NCBI GenBank assembly: GCA_022113835.1
Contig: JAILWY010000012.1
Span: forward strand, 11,904,001-11,968,000
DNA: 64,000 nt
Source of the DNA: Atopsyche davidsoni
Lineage: Eukaryota > Arthropoda > Insecta > Trichoptera > Hydrobiosidae
Direction: 5' to 3'
Position numbers and translations under genes: made by a program. The notes under the pieces were generated by a model. It worked only from the letters and a program-made list of their open reading frames with translations, was not told where the DNA came from and did no database searches. Positions 28,521-41,465 of this stretch are shown here, in pieces; within the stretch, counting starts at the first letter, position 1, and every line of letters starts with the position of its first letter.

Positions 28521-30007
28521 AACAAGCTTTCGATCGAGTCTGGAAAGTTTTTATACCTGAAATTGATTTATCGCATTTCAAATAAAATATTCGCTTTTGA
28601 AGAATAAATTTCTAGGGGTTAAAAGTTTTCGGTCGTTAAAGCTTTCTTGCGCAAAAATTATAATCAAAGATGAGCGAGCGGAGTCAATAATTATCATATT
28701 CCTCTATAGTTTTCTTTAAGCGCAAATTCTTCGCAAACTCAACTAAGAAAGTTATTATTGTAGAAGTAAATTAAAGAAAATCCATAATTATTTCACAGAG
28801 TGTGTCGGTTTATGTTAACATTATGCAGTATAAGAGACAGGTTGTTGAGTATGATATTATTTACCTTCGAATGAACTCTACTGTCTGCCTAGACAGGCTT
28901 CACAGTACTTGTCTAAACTTTAAACTTGGTTTGTAGAGGATCGTTAAAGCTATACTGGCGCAGTACGTGTACACATCTAACCGATAAAAACTCTTAGTAA
29001 GATTTTCGATTTCAGTTAATGGATTCATAATATTGGAATCTTGTAAATAACAGTCCATGCACGGTTGTTAGTGTGTAGATATATTGTCAGAATATAAACT
29101 GTCAGTAAGTATTAAAGCCTGAAACTTTCTCTATGGACTTGCAGTCAGACCGTATTCATAGAAAAGTTCCCTAATTTAAGCTTTTATTGGGAGATGTAAA
29201 TTTTCAATCTTGAAGTCTCTTCAGTAAAAAGTAGAATAGTTGGATTTTACACAAACTCGGTCTAGTAATAACTTTTAGAGAGTCTTCTGATGAAATTATT
29301 GGTTTGCAATAGTTGTTTTATTTTATTAAACCGCATCTGTTAAGGCACAAAGAGACAAATTTGATGAATTTTACACAAATCGATACTGCAGTGCTGAATA
29401 GTGCGTGATGGTGTGTGATTATACATGCTTAATAAAATAAAAAACTTAAATGCTTTATTTCATAATTGCATTAGTTTTTTTGGTTACTTGGGGTTACATT
29501 TTTAAAAAAATCACTTATCCAGTATTACTTAAAATAATTAATATTTTTTTGATTTTTCGACATCATATATATATTTTCCTTTTTTTATAGTATCTATATG
29601 TATTTAAAAAAATTGTAAGTAGAGGTGCGAATATGTTATTTTTTTTGTAAATCTCTTTTTACATTCTTCTTATTCTTTCAAATGATAAAATAAATAAAAG
29701 TGAACATTAATTTTAATTTTTAAGAGGGTACCATCATTTTTGAGACATCGTGTCTGAAGTACGAGCGCGTTGCACGATGCCCGCTGAACATTTAGCTCTA
29801 TTAAGGCTGCGGTAGAAAGTTAGTGTAACTCTATTGAAACATCATTTCGGACACAGATAAAGATATTTACTTAATTAAGCTAGTAAATCAATTACCCTAA
29901 AAGAATTCCGTGCAAACTTCAGTGTTAACTCGTCCAAAACGTAATTGCTGAAACAAAGGTGGGAAATTCTTCGGAAAGAAATCTTAGCTCGTCAAAGTTC
30001 ACCGTTT
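28521..30007. other. AT-rich spacer
   Basis: About 1.5 kb with no gene, RNA gene or array visible. Confidence 0.4.
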
Positions 30008-30125
30008 GGGGGTGAAGGGGGTGACTGGGTGGAGGGGGGTGACGGGGTGGAGGGGGTGGCGGGGTGGAGGGGGGTGACGGGGTGGAGGGGGTGACGGGGT
30101 GGAGGGGGTGGGGTCCTCCCCCCCC
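30008..30125. repeat. G-rich minisatellite, 17-18 bp unit
   Basis: About five to six imperfect tandem units of the type GGTGGAGGGGGTGACGG, followed by a G-rich and then C-rich edge. The plus strand has many closely spaced runs of three to six G, so G-quadruplex formation is plausible. The proline-rich frames on the minus strand are translations of this repeat, not genes. Confidence 0.85.
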
Positions 30126-30999
30126 TCCCCTCCCCGCTAGTGGCAGCGCTAGTATCGGACTTGTTTTCGAGATCATTAAATGTAACGTCCAATAAAACCA
30201 CTGCCATATTAATAAAAACCGCAGGCGCTTCACAGCTCCGCGCTGGGTATCTTCCCTCTTTACTATGACGCCATCAAAACGTGAATACGAAATAAACAGC
30301 GCTAAAGTAAACGAAATTGAATAAAGCCACAATAAGAGTTTATTTTTATGGAGAGTGTTGCAAGTTTTACGCCAGATATTTTTTTATATACCGCCATAGA
30401 ACACTCTCAGCCGGCGCCTGTAGTTCCCGAAGGTTTCGCTCAATTCCAACAAGTGAGCTTAAACGTACAATCCTATAAGATTTATTTTTAGTATGTCGAG
30501 AGCTCGACAACTTTTACGCGTAGTTGCTTATGAAAGCTTAGTAATAACAAGATATCAGATGTATACATCACGGTTATATATTTTGTCCGAGAGTTGAGTA
30601 GTTAACATAATTGCTTACAAAGCATGGAGTGCGGATTGTTAATGTTTTTTCAACAGATTTCTATTTTTTAATGAGACAGATGCTTAAGAGGTAGTTGTGC
30701 TTGTGGCAATTTGTTTTCGTACCTTTGTTTCTTTTGCGAATAAATTTATTGGATTCCTCATTTTGAATATTTTCAGCTTGTTGAATTTGCACAAAACAGA
30801 GAATTATTAAATGTTTCCATTAAAATTTGATTATTCTATAAAAAAGTAATAATTACACAGAAATTAATCAAAATAGAAGACTGCGAAAAGTCGCTACCAA
30901 ATTGGACAACAAATAATGGCTTCTTACAGAAATAATTAAAAGAATCTGCACAAAATGAGAGTCGGAGTCTTAATGAGCGCCTGAAAGGGCGACTGAAAT
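30126..30999. other. Spacer after the minisatellite
   Basis: AT-rich except for the first 300 bp. No supported gene. Confidence 0.4.
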
Positions 31000-31265
31000 A
31001 AAAAGGCGGCGGAGCTCCGCCGGAGAGGGATGATAAATGTTATTCAGTAATGCTCGCTCACTCACACGCCGCGGGTATTGATAATGCAGGTTCGGCAGCG
31101 GGGCACGGGGCACGGGGGGTGGAGCCGGGCTGGAGATGGATGCCCGGCAGCCGCGCCGGTAATCCGGACTCTTCTCTCCCGACACCGAACATGACGGATG
31201 AAGCCGTGAACTCCTGATGCGAATGCGCGAGGATGTGTGCCTCAGCCGCCGGCTCGTGACGGTTC
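31000..31265. promoter_or_regulatory. GC-rich island with a 16-bp perfect palindrome
   Basis: CGGCGGAGCTCCGCCG (31007-31022) is a perfect palindrome. It is followed by GCGGGTATTGATAATGCAGG and a G-rich stretch GGGGCACGGGGCACGGGG, a short tandem of GGGGCAC. Candidate regulatory element; no exon signals. Confidence 0.35.
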
Positions 31266-31398
31266 TGGGGGATATTTAAATTTTAAAATACATAATGCCT
31301 GATATTTTTCTCGAGAATTCGATGTTCATTTATTTTTGTTTGATACATGTATCGATTTATCAAATCATCATACATAATAATTTACTTGATAAATTTTG

Positions 31399-31561
31399 TT
31401 ACTAATATGATTAGGCACATTAGTTCATATATAGAAGATGATTTAAAGAAACTCTCAGAAAAATATCATCGTGATTTGTGTGGGATCACGATGATATTTT
31501 TCTGAGAGTTTCTTTAAATCATCTTCTATATATGAACTAATGTGCCTAATCAAATTAGTAA
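31399..31561. repeat. 77-bp near-perfect inverted repeat (hairpin)
   Basis: The left arm 31399-31475 and right arm 31485-31561 are reverse complements with a single A-A mismatch (31407/31553). The loop 31476-31484 is TTGTGTGGG. Transcribed from either strand it would give a long, almost perfectly paired RNA, the form that insect Dicer-2 processes to siRNAs (hpRNA loci). No flanking target-site duplication or second copy is visible. Alternatives are a recent foldback insertion, a replication template switch, or an assembly artefact. Confidence 0.85.
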
Positions 31562-32259
31562 TAATATAATAAACCCGTAATGGGTAATAAATACGCATCT
31601 GATTGACCAATCCATAAATAGACATACATGATAACTTTTGCCTAATAATACTATTAAATGGCTGTTTTTTTTATTTTGTGTAAAACTTCAAACATTTTGT
31701 TACACTTTTTGTTATAATGCACAGATTTAGATATGAAGTTTGCATACGTGTATTTAAACAATACGATTCAGTTAGTACTTTGTACTATACTGTGCACTGA
31801 AGGTAAGATTGAATGGCCTAAATCTTCTTGAGTAATTTGCATTTTCGATTCTTCTATTTCGACCATTTTATTTCTTTAAGAGTGATTAACAAAAAAAAAA
31901 AAAAACGATAAATAGTTTAGAATAAACAACATTGTAAGTCTATTGGCAGCTAAAAGGTTGAGGTCCTTCGAAAGAGTACAAGGTTGTTGTAATACAATAA
32001 TGATTAAATGCTATTTGTTTCTACGAATTCACGAAAAGTGTAATCAAAGCGAAAGATGTTTGAAGTTCCACCGAGAGTTTGTTCAGTGGAGTAAACTCAT
32101 AGAGAGGACCTTAATTATTTATGGAATATGTAAGACTTCCCGTTGCTGAGAGTATTTCGGAAACCTCCGTAAACACTGTTCGCCATTATCTAATCCACCT
32201 TATACCACTTGAAGCAGATTAATTCAAGTTAATTATTAAACGCGAACCAAAGCGTTATC
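31562..32259. other. AT-rich spacer
   Basis: Contains a 15-bp A tract at 31891-31905 and a POU-like ATTTGCAT at 31835-31842. No gene seen. Confidence 0.4.
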
Positions 32260-35200
32260 TTAACCTCCTCGTATCGCGTCCCCCCGTGGTTGCGTACATA
32301 TTTGATCTGCGAATAATAATATGAAATATTTGTCAAGGCGTAATGGCAAATATGCAACTATTTACAAGCGGGAAAATACGACCGTTGAAGCAGAAGTGTA
32401 AACAAGTTTACACATCTAGCGGCGTTATACAATTTAATGACAAGTTTACGGAAGGAACATAACAATCAACGCCAAAAGAACTAAACGATGACAAGTATGT
32501 GCTAACTCATTTGTATGATAAATGTCTCATCATTGTTGATAAGCGTGGTCAGTTGGGATTCTACCGGAACTCAAAGTTCCCCATTGATGTCTGGCAATGG
32601 CGTATTATTTTCCTCGCCACTCTGTAAGCTTAAATGGAAAATTAATACATTAGCAGTTGAGTATTTTTATTTTTTTCACGTTGATATAAACTCCGTAAGG
32701 GAGAGGATTTCTTCGATGTCTTGTTATTTTTTGAACATAGTTTATTTGAGAAAGTGTTGGAACTATTAAAGTATAAGCAACGAAGACAGAGGCTCTCCCA
32801 CATGGCTTTTACAATTTCTTTTTAAATTTATTTAGTGTCCTTTTTTATAAAAACGCATAAATATATTTGGCCAGTATAAATGTTTATTTAAATGAAACTA
32901 TTTTTTAAAATATAAACGAAAAAAATACACGAGAAAAAAAAAACAATGTTTAAATAAAATTATAATACTTATAGTAATATATAGTATAGTTATTCTTAGT
33001 GAGTTTAAAGATACTAAATCAGTTTATAAACAGATAAGTGTTAGTTTATAAATATTTTCGCTGATATAAAATGTAAAAAAAGAATGAAACAAAGGTCGCA
33101 AAGAAAATATATTAAAAAACCTTATATACTGACACAATCAAGGAATGTTTATTTTACTGTTTTGAAAAGCCCAGTTTATTTTACAAAAACTCTGTTGTAA
33201 ATAACCCTTGTACTTTAAACCCGAAGCCTCAGGTCATTAGCAACTATACTAACTATAAGACCACGGGGCAATCTTCTTTTTCGTTTCAAGTAAAAAAATA
33301 AATACAGGTTAGTAGGGTGGCCTAAGTTAAGACATTATAGTGGAAGTTTTTATTTTTTTAATTATTCATGATTACAGCATTGCATACCTAACTGGATCAG
33401 ACTTTACATGTAAATTAATTATGCACAAGTATTAGTCCGTGCGAGTGACGTCCTTAATGTATTTCTCGCATGCCCATTAAATTAACATAAGTACTGAAGT
33501 TCTGGAAGTGCCGCCATATTTTCTTCGCGCCGAGCTTCATACTTTTCTCCGTTTATATTATATTTAAACACATTGAACGGCACTTTATATGCAGCGATCA
33601 CGATACATCGTTTAAATTCACAAATAACATGGAGGAGTTAATTGAAAGTGAGGTAATTTTGTTGATAAGAAAATTATATAGAGTACAAAGTTGCACCAAT
33701 GGTGCTTTATTTACATATTTCAAAACAATTTTTGCCTTGGATTCTAGTAAAATTTTATTGAATTTACATTAAAAAAAATATTTTATCTTTTAAAATCATT
33801 AAGACAGAGTATTGAAGCTCGAAAATAATAAATCTTGAAAAATAAATGTCCGAAAAACTAATTATTAAGTGTGAAAATTGAAATATATTTGATCTGAATA
33901 TATATTTATCGATAGGTTTAGTATTACTGAAAGACCAATTGTATTTTTTTTATCTATCTCACCACAATAATATGAAACACTTTTGGACATATGGAACGTG
34001 AAATTAAATGGATGGTACAAATGAAAAGTAACACAAACTATAATTTAAAAAAAAATAAACCAATAAAATTAATAAATTTATTTTGCTCATAAGAAACACA
34101 TATATGTATGAGTCTTACTACTGAGCTATGGTATCACAATAATATTATAAATTTTTCTTTTTTGCGCCGTGAGATCATTTGTTGCCGCTTTATCGAATGT
34201 CTCTTTGCAGTCCACAAAATCCGAGCATATTGGCTGCTTGTGTTTTTCGCCGAACTGTAAAACTTTTCTTATGACTTGAAAATGTTCAATTGCACTACAC
34301 TCTTCTTTGAAAGAGTATGGCTTCAGCCAAGAAACTTCAGAACCAACAGCCACGACAGTGGAAATTAATGACTTTCTGATCATGGAAGTTAAAGAAAAAA
34401 ACGAAAAATAGAGTAAACATAATACATAGATTCCCATAATGTATCATGGTATATTTAAAATCATAATTAAATTTTATTAAGGGTTGAATATTTATCATGC
34501 ACGGAACATCAAACAAAGTCAATACGACTAATGTAGAATTTAAAGCTCATTCAATAGCACGGGTGGTTGCTCACCTCGAGCTATCATAAATGTTTTTAGT
34601 TTAGTTTTTATATTCGTTTTGTTTAAACTTTTATGATATATTTAATAGCAGTTACCTAATATAGCACAAAGTTATCATATTTGCATAATTATTTTTACAA
34701 AATAATTATTATTCTATTGATAACTTTTAGAAATTAGTATCAAAGACAGCAAGCCATGGACATCATTGAAAAAAGGTGTTTTTATAATTATATTTCTAGA
34801 TGTCTAGTATTTGCTAATTAAAATAAGTTTTTGTGAGTTCGTTGTGCAAATTTTTCTTTAATAATTCCAGGTTTGGAAAATATCAACGCACAACTAATGA
34901 ATTATTGCTGTTGTAAATGTTGAATAATATAATTTTTATGCACATGGCAGGGAATATTTGTATTAGAAGTTGATTATTTTTAAATTAATTCTGATTATTT
35001 TTATAAAACGAAAAAAAATGGCATGTAGTGACAATGATAAATTGCCATTTCACAACGGTTAAATATAAAACAAGGATTCGTGATAAACGAGGTTAAATGA
35101 ATTTGTCGATTGCTAAACGGATTTTCTTATAAAGAAACTCTAACTTGTTATGGGTTAGGTTGCTCATACTATTGCTCATCAGCTGCTTAGATCTTGTTGT

Positions 35201-38200
35201 TCAAGAATAATTTAAACTAAGTGCCCTCACATATCTATTTTGAGATTGCATCCAACGGATGCCTAAAACGCATCATTTGTTTAAATGTGTGTAAATATAC
35301 CAACAAGAGAGTCCGTCCACAAACAATAAGATTCAAAATAAACCAACCAATGTTGAATTGCTAATTAATTAATTTTTTGAATTTAATACCTTAAGGCTAA
35401 GTTTTTTTCGATAAAAAGTTTGCAGTCCCTGTGGTGGGCAGACTAATATATCACATGTTACTTGTTCCGAGAGAGTTCCCTTTGACCCTATGATTTAGCT
35501 ATGCGACTGACGTTGCCCTTAGAAGCTTTTTTTGATAAGGTGATTTACGAACGCACTCTTTACGGCTATCGAGAATAAACTAAATTATCATATTCAATTT
35601 AATAAATTTTTCAATGGCCCTAGACCTACATGCATTACTTCATGAGTCGATGAAAAATAAAAAAAAACATTTAAAACTACGATTTTTTTAAATTGAGCTC
35701 GGTACTCAGTATAATTGTGTATTCATATAATAATAATATTACGGTTTACTTAACACAATCCATTTGATGTTTTTGAGAACTTTTTAATAAGTTAGTATCA
35801 TGTAAATCGGATGTGAAATTTGTGAAATGTTTTGAAAGCAGTTTGATTTTCATGAAATAAATACAACACGTTAAATGTCTATTATTATATTATATTACTT
35901 AAATAGATTTTATAAGCATCACTAAAAAGGGTAAACCATTGATATCAAATTTTCAGGACTAATCATACGAAATTAATTGTGTCAAAATAATTATTTCTCC
36001 GAGAGGCTGCGAAGGTTTCTCTACGCCCTTCATTCAATACCTTTCAAAGTTCTTTGTTATTTCTGACTAGGAAACATGTTCTCACAATATCAAGCAAACA
36101 AACCCTTCAGGAAGACTACCCCGTAAACAATACATCTTTTTAAAATGGAGATTGCTTTGTGAAACGGTGCTTCTTGGACCGAGGGATCAAACGTATTTTA
36201 ATTTTATATTCCGTTTATCAAACGAGTATCTGTAGGCGTCGATTGAGTTTTCGTAAACTGTGAATTATCTTACAATAAATTTATAATATTCAAATTTTCT
36301 TAAAATAAGATATGAATATTAAATACATAGTTAATCTTTAAAAGGAACTCACAGGTTTCTGCTACTCAACTGGAAACGCAAAGGGTGATATTTGAAAAGG
36401 ACGAAATGATTTAATTTTTTATCAAAGCGTTGTTTTTATCATGGAGTCTATTTATTGATAGCTTATCTTGCAGTTTGCTAAAATATATGAATTTATTTTA
36501 TTCTATAGATCATAAAAAACAATTGAGATAAAATTCTCCAAAAATTCTTAAACATAATTTAAAAATAAAAATACAATATGATTTCAGAATAAATAGGCAG
36601 TCTCAAATATTCTGGAGCACACTTAAATGTCATGAGTTTTTTTTAGATAAAAATAATTTACCACAAAAAGCACAGATTTATCATTTAAAAAAAAAAATGT
36701 TAACTATAAGTCCTAGAAAATAATCTCAGATGTAGAAATATCAAATGCCAAAGCTTACGCTAGAATGATTGCTGTCATTATTGTAATTTTTTTAAAATGT
36801 TAGAATCTTATTAAAATATTTCTTTCATTAGATCCAACAAAATATTTAAAAAATCTTTCAACCCATTTTCGACGACCAATATTTCGTTATAAAATTATTT
36901 ATGATATGATATTTACTTCAGCGTTGTGAGAATATTTTTGAGCCTATATTTACTGTTGGAATATTAAATATTCGTATCGTTTTGAGTTCATCGAGTTGTG
37001 GAAAATGTCGGTCCTGTAGACTGATATCGTCAAAAGAAGACATTTCGTATTCTCTTTTCCGCGTATAATGTTCTTGTTTCTGACATTCCATGCGTGAAAA
37101 TGTAGTATTGTTAACTTCATCAGAGGCTGCCTATTGGAGGTTCTCATTCGAAGCTTTGGTGTACGACGAGCCTCTGTGCCTCCTTTCTTGTTTTTCATTA
37201 AGCTTGCCGGTTAGCTATTCACCTCGCTTTATTGCAATTTTTGTTCTTCCGAGAGTACGTTTAATTTTAAGTTCTTTTGGCTATTCCCTTTAAGCTGTTG
37301 AAGTACAAACATACGTTTGTACGCTTCATGAACCTCTTTTGTAATGGGCTTCGGAGATTCTCTAATCGCCAACAGAACAAGAATTTTAAGCCGGGAAAGC
37401 TTTATGGAGGTATACTTATCCCATTTTTATACAAATACTTAAATGAGGAATTTAATATGTAAATACGGTACGCCATTAACTTGAAGTAATTAACTTCTTA
37501 CTCTTTGAATGAAAGGAACACGAAAAGTAGTCTCCCGACGACTCCCACCGAGTGCTGCAAACTTCATTGAAGGTTTTGAAGAAATCCGTATGAACTTCTT
37601 CAACGAATTAATATAACATAATTTCAGTAACAGTTACCAAAATACCACTAAAGATGCATTAAAAAAATAAGATCATCTTAAAATACTACACAAAATATAA
37701 ATACAAAATTTTTCAGTCAGCGATACCGATATTTATAAATGATGCTTTAAATAATTAGTTTTATAAAATCAGTTGATTCAGTAATAGTATTGATAACGCA
37801 ATATAATGAACTTTTCATATATTTTTTGAAATCAACAATAAGATGTTTTCGAAGCGTTGATTGTATGCAATCGAAGAAATATAAGATATATTTTATTTTT
37901 AATTCACGTTTTGTTTTATTTTAAAGTCTAATTTACAAAGAGATGAAGAGAGAATATATTTTGTAGGCACTGTAAGTTATTGAAAAGATAATAAGAAATA
38001 TTACATGGGCTGAAGTAAACAAACCGAGAACCTTTGGTCGATGTTAACATTGTTTTCAGAAGGCTTTGAATTCAGTAAAATTAGTGGGGGACACGGAGGG
38101 TATCTAATTTTCAATAGCGAGGGGGTTGATGGAAAACCTTAAAAAACAACCCTCAGTATCTCTGCTAGCTACAGGAAAACGAGGCTCGGTTCGCTGTCTA

Positions 38201-38460
38201 GAAAATAAAACCATAAATTAATTAATAATATCGAACAGTTTATTTTCATAAAATACAAAAAACCAATTAAAAATGCAATATAAATTAATGGTATTTTGAA
38301 AAAAAAAATATTAGGATTCTCTTATTATATTAACGCAAATATATTAAAGAACCACATGTACATCCGAGGACTTCAACAATGTGAGCACAATGCCCGCACT
38401 GTTAAGTTATATACTTTTATTTTCAATCTTTAAAAAGTTTATATCCCACTAAATTTCAGA
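32260..38460. other. Long AT-rich gene-free block
   Basis: About 6.2 kb with only small GC-richer patches (near 32270-32300, 33440-33550, 35430-35580, 36000-36240, 37090-37240 and 37520-37570). Open frames here, such as 34126-34437 on the minus strand and 37090-37293 on the plus strand, have no family signature or splice context. I see no RNA gene or repeat family. Confidence 0.4.
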
Positions 38461-38462
38461 GA

Positions 38463-38485
38463 TGACGTGACGTCACGGACGTGAC
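38463..38485. promoter_or_regulatory. Compact cluster of CRE-type TGACG sites
   Basis: The perfect CRE TGACGTCA (38468-38475) lies inside the 12-bp palindrome CGTGACGTCACG (38466-38477). A further TGACG (38463-38467) overlaps its left side, and an ACGTGACAG follows it on the right. Several bZIP half sites within about 23 bp suggest a CREB/ATF-binding element. Confidence 0.5.
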
Positions 38486-38664
38486 AGAAATGATTTTATT
38501 TACTTACAAATTTCATATATATAATACATATTTATCTAAGTATAAAAAGTAAATAATAATCAAAATTAATAATAAGGTTTAAAATAATTTACAACAGCCA
38601 ATTTAAAATAGCAAAACTCAACAAATATCAGTTGTAACGATAATGATAATAATAACGTTATATC

Positions 38665-38905
38665 AGTAACAATTGCTTGGCAAGCTACCCGCGTCTCCAG
38701 GGGCGCATCTATGGCAGTCCTCGTTTAGAAGTAATATAGAAAAATCTCCGCAAGGCTCCGGGGTGGGACTCCGCCCCTGGTGGGGCACAAAGAACGGGAG
38801 GGGTATTTGTTCGGGAACTTTAATGAAATTGTTAAACATAAATACGTGTATTCTGTGTATATCGACGCGCCGCCAGGTTGACTGTATTTTAGAGGCGTCT
38901 TTTGT
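38665..38905. promoter_or_regulatory. GC-rich island
   Basis: Contains CCGGGGTGGGACTCCGCCCC and GGGCACAAA (38783-38791), a word also found in islands near 52.9 and 62.5 kb. An 81-codon open frame on the plus strand (38673-38918) has no domain and is probably compositional. Confidence 0.35.
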
Positions 38906-40284
38906 AGTCAGCTTGTAAGATCCAAGGAGCGATCCATTCTTCTGGTCTAAAGCTCGATTTTGTATTTTTTATGTTGGATAATTTATTGTCGGCTTCGTTT
39001 TTTTTTTTTGTATTTTATGAGGTTTATTTGTACAAATATAAAGATGCCCAGGGATAAGTGATAAGCGTAACAAATAACAAATTGCTACAAGTTATATTTA
39101 AAAGTGTCAATTCTAATTAAAAAAGTTGTTTATTGTATTGTATTAACATATTTTATTAATATACATTAAATTCTATTAATACTGGTCAATAAAATATGTA
39201 TGATGCTAAAAGACATTCAACTGAACTGATGCATTTTTATATTGATATAGTTAACAATAGTTTCGTTGTACCAGTATATATAATCCAGACACTAATAGAT
39301 ATTACAAATAGAATATAATATGAGAACCTACAAAGCCTTCCGGTTATAACGTTTTCTGAATATATGCTCATCAATATATATATTAAAATATTAATATATG
39401 TCCCTTCGTTCAACATCGCGTCTATTTCTAAATCCCGTTGAATTATACAAGTTAAAGAGATTACACATTTATATAATAATAATTTATCGTAATCACTAGA
39501 TAAAAATGTTTAATAAAGCGATACTAGGCTAAACTTGTGAGCCGCATATATCCAAGAATGACAGTTTTACAGCGCATAAAAGCTCGCTTGTTTGAATTAA
39601 AGTTTTGATTTAAAAATATGCTTATAATTATGGTAAATTTTGTAGTGAATAAAGTTTTTAGACCTGTTTAAGTGCACCGTATTATAAAATAGTACAAAGG
39701 TCGTATAATTAACAAGGCGTCTACCCTTCAGATGTTTCAGTATCTGATATTTAATATATATTAGACAGAAGTAGAAGAGCTACATGTCGTCACTTATGTA
39801 TATTTCAAGACCTCTAAAGTCACACGAGAAAATGTTAACAAGTGGGTTGAAACGAAGTATATACCATTTGAAGAAGCAATTACTTATGCATAAAGATAAT
39901 TCTTTTGTAAAGGTGTAATGTCTATTTCATTGAAATTTCAGTAGAAGAGTACTATTATATGCACACCTGAAAGCTGTTTTCAACTAATTTGTATAATCTC
40001 GAAATATTAATCAAACTTTATTGTTGTTGTTTGTTATATTGAATACTAAAAAAATCTTTACATATTTTTCATTATAATACACTTAGTTTTTATGAAGTGT
40101 CAATGTTTTAAATATAATAAAAATAAAATTCCCTATATACTGAAATATCATGATATATATGAAATAGTGTGTTTTTAGTAACAATGTACATACAATTTTT
40201 TATATATTGAAGTAAATTAAACTATTTCTAGTTGCAACATTTTACAAATATTGTTTGTAGCTAAACACTGTGTGAAACTGTCCA
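38906..40284. other. AT-rich spacer
   Basis: About 1.4 kb, no gene or named repeat visible. Confidence 0.4.
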
Positions 40285-40615
40285 GAGGCCCATTAAAAAT
40301 TTGATTGCTCGGAATCTCCAATGAATTATTTTGAAGTCAGCGGCCACTCTTTATGCAGAGGAGCTTTGGACAAACATATTTTTCCACTTTTTTCTTCCCA
40401 AGGTTTTCCTCAAAGCCTTTATCCGCGGGGCTCTAATTCAGTGATCCGCTTAGGTTTACGCTCCACAAAAATAATTGAAAATTTCCCATGAAAATTTAAT
40501 CCCTATCCGATATTGAACCTGAAGTGGAATTATTATCTCGGCGGAACTTGAATCGACGCATCTCGACTTCTGCTCGAATCAATATCGTCTCGTTTCCAAA
40601 AGGTTTTAGCGAGAA
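40285..40615. promoter_or_regulatory. Moderately GC-rich island
   Basis: Mixed-composition block with GTCAGCGGCCACTC, TTTATGCAGAGG and TTTATCCGCGGGGC, resembling the other islands: homeodomain-like TTTAT cores beside GC-rich words. No supported exon. Confidence 0.3.
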
Positions 40616-41264
40616 TTTTATTATATAATTAAATAATAAGGTATTGATACTTGGTGGGATTCTCTTATAATAATTAAATTTACATTATTAGGAGAAAATA
40701 TATTATCTACGATGTGGGTCTTGGATTTGACCAATTATTCGTTTATTAGACTTAAGACCAATTTTGACATATAATATAATTATTGTAGTATCAAATAAAT
40801 CATTTCGACAGTTTTGGGATATTTGAAAGCGTGATTAAGTATATGCTGTTAAAATATTTTTAGGTTCCCTGTATCGAATATTTGACTTAAAATATAATAC
40901 ATGTCAAGGCACATTTTTTTAAACCACTATTAACGTTTTGTATTCAAAGAGTTTTTTTTACAGTAGCAAAAACTCTAATACAATAATTTTTTTTCATGCC
41001 ATGTATATTTGTATTTTTAATTTAGAAAGTTGATCCAAACGAATAAATCATAAACTGCCATGCTTGGGATGAACCTTTTAGAACTCATATGCTGATGAGT
41101 AGTTCATGTCAAAATAAACTACCAAAATGGCAGATATATAGATATGGATTATACTCGAATGACTATAGTATAAAAGTGACGTGTCTGCGTTAAGACTATT
41201 CCAGTCTGTATAGACGTAAAGGTATGTTTGTATACATGTGCTGTATAATTTAAGTCTCCAAGAG

Positions 41265-41465
41265 GAGTGAGGAGTAGAGGAGCTGGTAGGTGTTGCCGTC
41301 TCGCTCTCCACTCTTCCCACACTTTGTTCCGCGACGATGTTTTTCGCACAAGCGACTGTCATCAATCAAATATTGTAGCCGCGACAAAGGTATATTTACA
41401 CCGAACCCTATTTGTCGCAGAGGAGCGTGCTTGTCGCGACGCGGCGCTTGTGTAACGCAACCCCA
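41265..41465. mobile_element. Possible DNA-transposon debris with inverted words
   Basis: CACAAGCG (41347-41354) recurs inverted as CGCTTGTG (41445-41452). Between them the heptamer TTGTCGC occurs twice direct (41412-41418, 41431-41437) and once inverted (41381-41387). Clusters of such short direct and inverted words are typical of transposon subterminal regions. No transposase frame or clear terminal repeat is present, so a regulatory island is an equal alternative. Confidence 0.25.

Noticed and set aside
29925..30332. Minus-strand 135-codon and overlapping 71-codon frames rich in proline
   Set aside because: They are translations of the G-rich minisatellite and its flanks; no domain or splice context.
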